Shown here in pieces: positions 54,036-64,000 of a DNA stretch of 64,000 bases. The notes below the pieces were generated by a model. The model was not told the origin of the DNA, did not search any database, and was given only the letters and a program-made list of their open reading frames with translations. Position 1 is the first letter of the stretch. Every line of letters starts with the position of its first letter. The position numbers were made by a program, and so were the translations under genes. Source of the DNA: Trichobilharzia szidati (Eukaryota; Platyhelminthes; Trematoda; Strigeidida; Schistosomatidae); NCBI GenBank assembly GCA_944472155.2, contig OX235271.1, positions 94,129,256-94,193,255 on the forward strand, in the 5' to 3' direction.

Positions 54036-54190
54036 CCACAAGAGCCACCTCTTGTGCAACGGGTCATATTAATTATTTAATTGAATTCTTAGATTTTCCT
54101 AGCCAGATGACGAGTCCCAAATGGGACAAAATGCGCATCCTGGATTCCACTGCTAATCACCAGCCACCAATTAACCTCTAATTACATGCC
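54027..54190 (+). ncRNA. Sm-alpha-type hammerhead in D2 copy B, doubly altered
   Basis: Core AUGACGA, stem II GUCCCAAAUGGGAC, then AAAA instead of GAAA, UGCGCAUC, CUGGAUUCCACUGC. Head to head with the minus copy at 53870-54035. Counterpart at 33318-33480. Confidence 0.7.
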
Positions 54191-54603
54191 CAGACATCGT
54201 CTGAGCAAAAGAAGCCAACATGTCAACCTGAGACCGAGCACTTCGGTCCAATCAATCGACGGGAAAATCTAAGAATTCAATTAAATAATTTTATTTATGT
54301 TATAGAAAAAATATTTGCAAGTTTAGGGACTTAAGCAACGAGCCACACTTTGATGCAGATGTTTGTGAGACAACCTAGCTACCCACATTACGGAACGACA
54401 AGTTTAAACTTATAACCAACTGCATGTACTGTTTATACCGATAAGATTGATAACCTCTCGATCTCATAAAAAGCAGGCTAACATTATGTACACATGAGAA
54501 AAAAAGAAATCAATAAATCCAAAAGACACTAAGCCAAGCTCGAATCCCTAAAACACACCTGTTGAGTGATAAGTTCACAGAACACTGAACTATGCTTTCA
54601 TTG

Positions 54604-54756
54604 ATATAAGAATAAAACTTGTGCACTGTGGTAGAGTGTAATTCCATTATGGGTAAATTTTGTTTTGATAAAGTCTCACAGTGTTATACAGTAATGTTTA
54701 CTGATGACGTTTCGAGCACAATTTATTGCTCATAATCATATCAAGGTGTTGATATG
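54604..54756 (-). mobile_element. PLE-2-type 3' end inserted in D2 B only
   Basis: About 150 bp on the minus strand with TTGATATGATTATGAGCAA, GTGCTCGAAACGTCATC, CACTGTGAGAC. Absent at the matching site near 33893; TTGATAT occurs on both sides. Confidence 0.7.
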
Positions 54757-55321
54757 ATTAAGCAAATAGTGAATTTTCACCTCTCAATGTTGACACAGTG
54801 ACCACGTGACATTTCCAACAAATGAGATATATGCGCTGTCATCGGTTAAACTTTACTCATAAGAGAGGGTTACTATATGAGACACTTTAAGTACATAACT
54901 TCACTCCCAAAAAAGAGAGCAATATGTAGGATGATTTATAATTTAGTTAAACTCGTATATCCTTAAATACATACATTCTAATAAAACAGTAGAATATTCG
55001 AAAAAAAACGAAAATGGGTTTATTTCACTAATTCAACAAAAGATTTGTCCAACACCCGCATTTACAAATTTTCAAACTATAGTAAGCAAGAAACGGATTG
55101 ACAGTGCCTGCAGAAGTAATGGTGCAATTCGATCAATAGATATAAATCATAAATAAATATGGCCTTTTTTTCTAACTTCTGAATAGCTTTATTTCGAAAA
55201 GAGGAACTAGGTAGATGGTGTTAAAAATTAATGTTTCAGTTTACCTTACAAAATCGAGTTGGTAATTTTCGGAGACATGATAAGGATAGGAGTAAGTCTT
55301 CATGATGAAATGACAGGTATT

Positions 55322-55542
55322 ATTCCATATTAGTTTGTTGATTAGATATATCACACAGTGAAACAGTATTATTTACTGGATGACAACGTTTCGAACAAAA
55401 TTTATTGTTCATAATCATATCAATTGTAATCACACGACAATTGATATGATTATGAACAATAAATTTTGTTCGAAACGTCGTCATCCAGTAAATAATACTG
55501 TTTCACTGTGTGATATATCTAATAAACAAACTAATATGGAAC
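55322..55542. repeat. Hairpin repeat (D2 B)
   Basis: Counterpart of 34448-34668 with both arms still matching, despite a 3-bp insertion in each arm. Confidence 0.88.
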
Positions 55543-56398
55543 TACTTACTACCACTGTGCCTAAGTTTTACACATATATTGACAAGTATTATTGTTGTTG
55601 GTTAGGGTCATATCACGTGGTGAGACCTCTGGGTACAGTTGTTGAAGCCAGCATGCATATCTCGTTAATTCACTGGCAAGTACTGAGAAAAAACAATATC
55701 CAACAACTCATGGATCTGAATAAAGCAGGAATAACAGTTTGTGTAGAATAAGACGGTACCACCATTTATTTCGTTGGCTTCTCATCAGCTGCGTACAGCT
55801 TGCGATAGTGCTATTACCAGGCATCTCCCCGACACGGGTCATGAGCTGGAAATCGAGAAATCCTTTAAAATTACCAATAGACAAAAAAGTTCAACTCTCC
55901 TCAAGTTTGCCTAAGGAATCTCTATCAAACGCCTGAAACCCGATTCAGGCAGCTATCAGTCTTTCCTTCCCCACCTTAGTAACTGGATTTCTATACTTCC
56001 TCTTTCATTTGATTACGTAATCTTTGGCTTTAACCTCACCTCCTTGATATAGTGTGATTTTGCTTGTTTTTTGTTTCTATGATTAGAGTTGAACTCAGGA
56101 CATTGCTACCCAATTGATTTGTTACTTGTCATCATACGCATCTCCCATCTTTATCCCGTAACTACTTCACCATTGTAAGCATACACTGATTTTTGTCTAA
56201 ACTTGAACTCCCTGGGTAAAAACTATATAAGTGTAATTTTATGAACACTTTCCATTAAGTTTGGAACCTCCTGTCAACTGTACGCAGCTGATGAAAGGCC
56301 AACGAAGTAAATGATGATAGCGTCTTATTCTTCAGAAACTGTTGTTCTTGCTTTATTCAAATTCATAAAGGAGAATAAACGTATGAACTTATGGATAT

Positions 56399-56604
56399 TT
56401 ATTTATTTTATTTTTTATTTTTTTTATTTTTGATTACAGCTTGATGTCACACCGTATTTTCAGTACAAGTATGAAATTTTCAGCATGGATATCGATAGCC
56501 CAAATTTCGCAGGCCGCCCATAGATATCGGGTGTGCGCCGGCAGCGGATCGAACCTCGGACCATGTGCATGGTCGGCGAGAGTCCTAACCACTGTGCCAC
56601 CGAC
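56399..56604 (-). mobile_element. SINE-2-headed insertion (D2 B only)
   Basis: Minus strand head GCGTCGGTGGCACAGTGG, CATGCACATGGTCC, box B GAGGTTCGATCC, but a body unlike the other SINE-2 copies and a long T/A-rich end (56399-56433). Copy A lacks it at about 35535. Could be a sister SINE family sharing the head. Confidence 0.75.
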
Positions 56605-56644
56605 GCAATGTATTCTATTATTTACCTTAACAACTGCTTGACCT

Positions 56645-56965
56645 GGTTACAGGATTTCATCATGAGCTGACATTAGTTAGAGAACCATTGGAAAACCTGG
56701 GAGTACTGGACAGCTGTTTCATCCTAATTTTGGACTCCTCATCGGTACGCACCCACCGGGGTTCGAACCCAGGACCTTCTGGTTACAAGGCGAGCTCGTA
56801 GACCATTAAGCCACTGGGACCCGATCCAAGAGTCCCTAGAGTCCTGAAGAGTCCCAAACTAGGACGAAACAGCTGTCCAGTACTCCCAGGTTTTCCAATG
56901 GTTCTCTAACCACTGTCAGGTCATGATGAAATCCTGTAACCAATCAAATTCCTACAAACCAACAC
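56645..56965. mobile_element. SINE-1 fold-back pair (D2 B)
   Basis: Counterpart of 35583-35890 with a fuller left arm (box B GGTTCGAACCC kept); right arm core CUGAAGA, GAAA, GUC intact. Confidence 0.78.
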
Positions 56966-58734
56966 TTGAACTGCTTGACCTGTTGAACGTCATTCTTCAT
57001 AGCAGTACAAGTAAAAGTCAAATTGAATGACGTTAGAAGCTTTGAAAAATTAGAATAAGAAAACATATCTATACACGCACATACACACAACTTTTATGAA
57101 AAAAAACTATTGAAACGAATCAATGATGATTTCATTCGGACTACATTACACTACATATGACCTTTACATTGAAAAGTCAACACATGTAGAATGTTTATTG
57201 TTAAGAGCATGTTTACTAGAACGGTTTTTTAATTCATTCAAAATAAGCCCATGTGACTTTTAGAAAATTTATGTTTTTCACGACAAAACAATACAACAGA
57301 CAATTAATTTGTATTTTATCACTGGGATAAAAATGAAGGATCCAACGTAAACATTACACTTATTAAAATCTGAGTGGTGATTAAGAAAGTGTTCATATTT
57401 GATAAGTGACTACTACTGTAAAGGTAGAAGAGAAGAAAATTTGGTAAGGGGACCTATTAAGGAAAAAAATATCATATTTATACATTTTTTGGAGGACACT
57501 AAATTGTTCTGATTGGTTGACTGTTGGCCCAAGGTTAAACAACGGGAAGGAAAGCTGGTCAAAGAGGTTCAATCCATTATCAGTATGCAGACAGGAGATG
57601 TTACAGATTTCCTGGAATAACTTGAGCGCCGAGTCAGACTGAATCATTATAAATCACTTAAAATAATCCTAGAGTGTCTTTTTTAAAAATCTTGTTTTGA
57701 TTTTTTCTTAAACACGCTGGGATTATTTAAAGTAATTTATGATGAGGTTATTTTAAGTCCACATAGTAAATTAGACCCGGATTCGAGGAATAAACATCTC
57801 TCCAGCCATTAAATTGAATTGTTGACTTCAATTTTGGCCACTTCCTATCAATCTGCATCTACATACTACTGATAAATCTTATCCGTAGTACATACCACAC
57901 TACTGTTGAATACGACGAATCCTGATTATTTATTTACTCCAACAAAGAGAGACTGGATCATTTTCATGGATAGATGTGTCTATTATTTATAAGATTTTCT
58001 GTAGGTCTTCAGACTTAAATGTACTTTATTCAGTATACTCTCAGTTTTACTCTACAAGATCAGAGCTCCGTCTGATCCTTTTCTGATCACTGCATTCAGA
58101 ACTATTGATTTCGGTGCACACTGCAGTATAAGTGCATGGCGTTACCAATAGCTGTCTACCAAAATCTACAAATACTTTTTAGTATTTGTAATGATGTGGA
58201 ATTTTTGGATATAAATTGTATCTTCCATGGTTGTTCTTTTTTATCACCTCTGTGCAATGTTTATTATAAACAAATGAAATCGCTAATAAGGGGTAGGGAG
58301 AATGAAATAACACATAGTCTTAAAAAATTTGTGGAGAGAAACTTTCAATGTGTTCGACAGTAATATTAATCAAAACGTTATTTCAGAAAAAGGAGTGAAC
58401 GTTCTTTAAGCTAGTGATCACTTTAGATTTTGTTTCACTTAGCTTTGATGGACTACTTTTGTAATTCAAAAAAACGCTGTCACAAAATACATGTGGTTTA
58501 AAAAGTGCTATATGAACTTGCACGTGATCATTCACTTTTACATTTTATCGATCAGTGATGACCAATTCACACAGGAGCATCGTTGTACATCATTGGTGAA
58601 ATATATGAAATTAATGGTAAGTTATGAAGTACATTAACAACACAAACATCTACATAAACACTTCTTGATTGGACATATGTCTATTCTACTTCAAGAAGAA
58701 GGTTGAAAAACAACCCCTAACTCTTATTAGTATT

Positions 58735-58964
58735 TTCAAGTATTGGTTTTGTGAATTGGCAGAAGTTAGAATTCAAGGACCATTGGATCGGGTCCCAGTG
58801 GCTCAATGGTCTACGAGCTCGCCTTGTAACCAGGTCCTGGGTTCGAATCCCGGTGGGTGCGTACTGATGAAGAGTCCCAAAATAGGACGAAACAGCTGTC
58901 TAGTACTCCAAGGTTTTCCAGTGGTTCTAACTGATGTCAGCTCATGATGAAATCCTCCATGCAA
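58735..58964 (+). mobile_element. SINE-1 insertion with 13-bp TSD (D2 B only)
   Basis: 230 bp between TCTTATTAGTATT at 58722-58734 and 58965-58977. Leader, Thr-like head, core AUGAAGA, stem II GUCC/GGAC, GAAA, loop-less ACAG/CUGU, tail. Begins with TTCAAGTATTGG, an inverted piece of the SINE-1 3' end. Confidence 0.9.
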
Positions 58965-58979
58965 TCTTATTAGTATTCC

Positions 58980-59640
58980 CTTAATTTATGAACAGGACAT
59001 AGAGCTTCAACAGCACATCTCCATATCATCCTGTTCTCTGAAGTCCTGTTTAGCTGCTGGCTACACGATTGTCCGTAAGCCCTCATCTCCTCCTCACACT
59101 ATCTCCTCCACATCAACCTCGGACGCCCAACTCTCCGTTTTTCCATTCGGTTTCTACCGGAAAGTGTGTGTCTGCCGCATGATGTGATTTTTAACGATCT
59201 CCTCAGAGTGGGTTAGACCCATCTCCACTTCCTTCCGCATATTTGTTGCGCGAGATAGGTTCTTGCTTAGTTCCTTGGCAAACGTTCCTCTGGTTAATCG
59301 TTCCTGACTATCTGATATCTTCAGTGTGAAGCGAAGAGAGCTACTGATAAGAGCCCGTAGCAAGCTGTTGGAAATGCTTTTCGTGATGCGCAAAGTATCT
59401 GGACTATATAGGGACATTGAATGACGTGACATTAGTGTTGAAAGTCTGAATCTTGTTCTTTATGCTGATTACAGCAGATTTCCATATTGATTTCAGACTA
59501 GTGAAGACCTAATCTGCTTTTCCGATCCTAGCTAGCTTTAACATCCTCATCCGATGGCACATCTGTAGTTGAAACGATTACGGCTAGATAAGTGGAAGAA
59601 GTGACCTTCTACAAATTTCTACAGCGTGGCTTTATTGGAA
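58980..59640 (-). mobile_element. LINE-B fragment (D2 B)
   Basis: Counterpart of 38150-38790, same frame with a few substitutions. Confidence 0.7.
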
Positions 59641-60609
59641 CAAAGATTACTTTAGCATTTAACTTAAGAATACAACAGGGAGTATGAACCACCATTAGAA
59701 TCAAACAAAAGTACGACTAGTAACAACCTTATTTAATTTACTTTGACCAAAAAAATCAAGTATTCGTGCTTGTTAGAGATCCGGTTGACTTAGAGGTGAG
59801 TCTCGTCAAGAACTCATATCGAAGTGAAATTGACTAAAAGCTGAATAAAATAGGACAGCTAATTCGTAACACCTTAATAGTGAGCACCAGCAATCCTATG
59901 AGAAGAAGGCCAAGATTATACAGTTTTGAGACGATGTTACCACTCAGTTACTAAATAGGAATACGGTGGCGGGCCCCACGATTTCCCACGTTCACCTTGT
60001 CATCGAATAGGGTAACTACAATATCTAATGTTACAGAAAAGATGCCATACCAGAAATTGTTTTCATCTAAAATCGTTTAGTCAAATATGCATGAGGTGGG
60101 ACTTTCGCAAATACTCAGATAAAAACGTCATTTAAACTCAACAGCTACCTAGATCTGAAGAGTAATGATCAAAGCAGCATTCGCCATGTAGGGAGACACT
60201 GAAAACATTGAAATCAGTCTATCATTACTATTTACAATTTAAGTAAAGTACAGAATCTGAGTTAAAATCTTATTAGTTTGCTAATGAGTACGATTTCAGA
60301 GATGTATAATAAAAGAAAAAAGAATCAATTTTGTAAAGATAGGCAGTTGATATCCCAATGAGAATTCAACAATCCTATCTAGGTTTATGTAATAGATATA
60401 TAATACTCTCTTGTTGAAAATATTGTTACAATACTTGGTGGTACCATTGTGTCGAGGTATTCACTGATAATTCATTCAATAATACTATTACGCACGTGTG
60501 AAATACAAACCACAATAGTTTTATATTTCATACTTAATTCGAAAAGGACTACTTAAATAAAGCGTGGATGAACCATCACGATAGTAAGACCAATATCAAC
60601 TAAAAGTCA

Positions 60610-60766
60610 ACTGTTCTTCCAAATTACTATTCCGTTTGCCTCACACTTCTGTTTATCATCTCTCTCTCTTTTGAATCTCTCTTCTCTTGCTTTGTGTGCT
60701 ACGTTGAGTGTGGCAACTCGAACTGTTGCACATCTGTGCAAAGTGCTCCGTTGAAACCAGTCAGTC
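60610..60766 (+). mobile_element. LINE-A 3' UTR insertion (D2 B)
   Basis: Between AAAAGTCA at 60602-60609 and 60767-60774; counterpart of 39762-39920. Confidence 0.85.
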
Positions 60767-61461
60767 AAAAGTCAGCAAGATGAGAAGTAACAAAAAACAA
60801 ACTAGAAAGGTATATAACCAAGAATAGCCTAAAACAAAAAGAGCAGAATAAGTAAGACTGACAGGACTAATGTAGCATACTTTGAAACATACTATCCACA
60901 GACAGCTTTTTGCTACTCTTCCATCTGTTATTAATGACCTCTTATATGTGGATGATATTTGTTGTCGATAACTTCAAAATCTGTGAAAACGTCTCTCCTA
61001 ATCCCACTGAACTTCCTTCATCAAAGGATTCAATAGATGAAAAACACAAAAGGAACGGATATCTCATGCATATTCATGTACAAGCCTATCAGCCACATAT
61101 GTGATGTTAATGACCGATTGACTACCCCATCGTCAACAATCGCAACAGATTTTTGATCCGAAGCCTGCCGACTACACACACATATCCTAGATCAATGAGT
61201 CACACACAAGAACATGAGTTGTATTCTCACTATTTTACTAAATGTGACTTCACAAACTAATCGCCTCATCTATAAACTTTACCTACTATGTAATTAAAAT
61301 ACACCACGACAACATATAAAATATATCTATTACCTACTACTAGGTTTCCACATGAAATAAAAAGTATGATAAATGCCAAAACATACTACGTGCAACTTCT
61401 CGTTGCAACACACACACACACACACAAGGAAATCAACCTGAAATCTTTGAATACAGCTTAC

Positions 61462-62449
61462 CTGATACTGGAATAATTTTTTCCATACCAGAACAAGCAT
61501 AATCTGTTGGCTTCAAGACAAGGACAACAAAAAATCCCCTTGGGAACTGAGTCACCTAGATTTTGGTACTTATAGAAATATGCAGAAACTCACTTACATC
61601 CGCAGATACTGCACCAAGAGTAGTAACAGTTTGATGTAATCCAGTGTTTCCCACAGTATCAAATAAATCACTAACAGGACACTGAAATCATTTTTGAGAT
61701 AGATTTACTTTTGTTTAAAAGCGAAAACCTACCTGAAGTTTTTGAATAGACAGTACCATACATATATCACTTTTGGAAACTACTTTAATTTCCGCTGAAT
61801 TCTTCTCCGCAGGGTAAATATATCGCAAATAGACAGGTTCAGCAGGTGACACCAGCATAGTTTTCTCTACACCTGGTCTATTATCAAAATTAAATCTAAT
61901 TAAAAAACACTAGGTAATTTGGCATACTGTAGATCAAAATCATGAAGTAATTCAGCCAGGAACATGTACCGCACCTTGTTCGGTGGACTCATAGCGTTAG
62001 ATAATTCCACTGTGAGTGTTCGAACTTCACCGGAAGGAACTTGAATTGGACAAAGTGTGCGACTAACATTCCCGTATGCTGGTCTTTGTATACATGAATT
62101 AGGTTATAGAATGTAGTGAAGAAACTCACATAGAATTGAGAACCACTGGCACCTGGAATGACATCACATTATGCACTTGTTTGATTACGACTAATATAGG
62201 ATAATCCAAGTTTGGGTTATAATTGACCAAATGTATCCGAATGACAAATTCCTATGAAAATAACATGAAGTTTAAAAGTATATTTTTTCATACGCTACGA
62301 TTCGAAAGAGCAAACTGATACTCTATCTTTTTATCGCGTGAAACATCATCATAGTAGGGCTCGTCCAATTTGGCTTCATTTGGGATTGATTCGATCTCAA
62401 TAAATAAACAAGCTATAATGAACTTTATCCCGAAAAGTAAAATATTCAT
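61462..62449 (-). CDS. sid-1: SIDT exons 1-6, copy B
   Basis: Exons 62449-62294, 62251-62130, 62083-61928, 61877-61733, 61681-61598, 61555-61462 have the same lengths (156, 122, 156, 145, 84, 94 nt), phases and splice sites as copy A. Exon 1 differs by two amino acids (KPYYDD to EPYYDD; VSQDKK to VSRDKK). The differences I saw in exons 4 and 6 are synonymous. No stops or frameshifts. No partner exons 7-11 lie between 61 and 42 kb, so in this arrangement copy B has no visible 3' part. It may be a partial gene duplicate or the other haplotype. Confidence 0.8.
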
Positions 62450-62984
62450 AGCAAATTATCGAAGACATAGGAACTGGATACAGCTGAAATATAAAACAAA
62501 TATTTATTAGTGCCTTGATTTTAAGAAACACAGAATTAAGCTAGACAATTTTTATACAAACATAAAACATATATGAGCTACACGTTTATCGATGACATAG
62601 AGATGTTTCTAAGTGGTAAACAGATATCCTTCTGGAACCGTAGAAACCGACAGATATGTTTTGTGCAGATTTTACCCGCAAATGGTACTCAACACATTAC
62701 ACCAGCAGTTAGTTATAGTGAAAACGCCGTAAAACTTCCCAACAAATATATATAACTAACGTCACATTGATCATTTATAACCCAGATAAGTCATCCCTAC
62801 TTGACCAATAAACGTGTAAAAGAGGCTTCTTAAATGCAATACTTAGGCGAACAACTCCAAGTTATATGTATATATAGGAGTTAAAATCTCTGCTACCAAA
62901 ATGCTGAATGAAGTTGTACATTTAGTTCTGTTAGTAATTTCCACCACAGAAACAAAGATATTTGAAGAACAAAACGGATTTCCA

Positions 62985-63150
62985 AGTCGGCCTACGAAAT
63001 CATATCAGTTGGAGAACCAGTGGAAACCAGGGGTGTTGGATACCTGTTTTATCCCAGTTCTCGGCACTTCATCAACACTCCCCCACGACCTTACCGGGTG
63101 CCAACCTAGGTTCGTGATCTAAATTGAGACCAATCAAATCCCTATAAACC
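62985..63150 (-). mobile_element. SINE-1 decayed copy upstream of SIDT (D2 B)
   Basis: Counterpart of 41960-42130. Confidence 0.55.
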
Positions 63151-64000
63151 AGCACTTAAAATGGATTTCTATTCTTTACCAGCTCTCACGACTAGTAAAT
63201 TATTGATAAATAATAATTGTTATGTTCAAAACAAATTCGTAAAATCTAGCCAACATGGTAGTTCGGAAGATAAAAACAATGAACGCATACAAAACGCAGT
63301 AAAATAAGCTTTTCGACAGAACTGACTGTCGCACTATACGCAGCTGGTAATGATGATGTTAAAGTAAAATTTAATGCATGTAACACTGCTACATCTCACA
63401 GCATCACAGAGATCGTATGACACATAAGAAACTAGTACACACAGTGTTTAATTGCATGGATCAAATAGACAGATTACGCCCAGTTTGTTGTTTTAGCCAA
63501 CTACAGGTGGAATTAACAAACTGAAAATCAACACAAGCAAATTTAATATCCTCCTAAACAGCGAATACCTATTTATTTTGAACAGAACTAATAAAACTAA
63601 GGTAGATGAACTTCTTAACAAAACTGGCAATGTTAAGGAAGGCTATATATTTTTAGGTACTGTGTATAACGATCGCAAGAAAATGTTTAACTGTTCAGGT
63701 TACTACTGATCTTGGGGAAAAAGTATACCTGGGAAATAGGGCTTTTCAGTTAACAATATACAATATCTTCAGTACCCAAAATCAAATTTAAATCCTGTGG
63801 AGGATTTTGAACCTGAGTTCTTAGCTGACGTCTACTGAGTAAGCAGTCATACACTTATTTGGTTAAGAAGCAGTCACAATTCACAGAAGTGACCAGTAGG
63901 TATAATTAACCTTTAACATTTTAAGAGAAGTGATTTGTGACCACTTCAGGAAGTCATAATGATTCTCTGAAAAACTCTGCTGTTACACTCGCAACAAATC

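Larger units (their letters stand above)
54027..64000. repeat. Duplicated block D2, copy B
   Basis: Collinear with 33318-43563 and runs off the window end. Contains the hairpin (55322-55542), PLE-5 part (to about 56390, with a frameshift and lost CVQKE), SINE-1 fold-back (56645-56965), LINE-B (58980-59640), LINE-A UTR (60610-60766) and SIDT exons 1-6. Confidence 0.92.

Noticed and set aside
1..64000. CRISPR array, bacterial operons or rRNA genes.
   Set aside because: No regular short repeats with unique spacers, no bacterial gene layout; repeats and introns are those of a fluke genome.

Overview
The window looks like nuclear DNA of a blood fluke (Schistosoma, species not resolved). It is AT-rich and repeat-dense. 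It carries Sm-alpha-type tRNA/hammerhead repeats, RTE- and CR1-type LINEs and Penelope-like elements. The one host gene I can support has the schistosome pattern of very short 5' introns (42-51 nt) followed by introns of several kb.

Host gene: a SID-1/SIDT family membrane protein on the minus strand, assembled here from eleven exons that join in phase. Exons 1-6 (41604 down to 40616) encode a signal peptide and the extracellular domain. An exon at 25482-25389 encodes the first membrane span. A 26-nt micro-exon follows at 24053-24028. Exons 17585-17298 and 16845-16184 encode a long cytosolic loop, and exon 11319-11246 leads into the second membrane span. I did not find the remaining transmembrane exons.

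Layout: 1-4009 is copy 1 of a duplicated block (D1) holding a second set of the membrane-span exon and micro-exon. 4010-4509 is an N gap. 4.5-23.3 kb is mostly retroelements plus the loop exons and the 11.3-kb exon. 23.3-27.6 kb is D1 copy 2. 27.6-33.3 kb holds Penelope, SINE and LINE debris. 33.3-43.6 kb is D2 copy A with SIDT exons 1-6. 43.6-53.6 kb is largely unrecognised sequence plus a CR1-type LINE cut by a second gap (53070-53566). 54.0-64.0 kb is D2 copy B, which repeats SIDT exons 1-6 with intact frame and splice sites. Both N gaps lie next to duplicate edges, so uncollapsed haplotypes are as plausible as true duplication.

Mobile elements (names local to this answer): SINE-1 is a Thr-tRNA-like head followed by a hammerhead-like fold, often as head-to-head fold-back pairs. 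SINE-2 has a tRNA-like head and a 3' tail shared with LINE-B; one copy is fused behind a tRNA-Pro(TGG) sequence. SINE-3 has a Cys-tRNA-like head. Sm-alpha-type repeats carry hammerheads. LINE-A and LINE-B are RTE-like RT fragments, several bounded by target-site duplications. A CR1-like LINE is also present. Penelope-like elements (PLE) of several families often form inverted pairs. The duplications let several insertions be read against an empty site in the sister copy.
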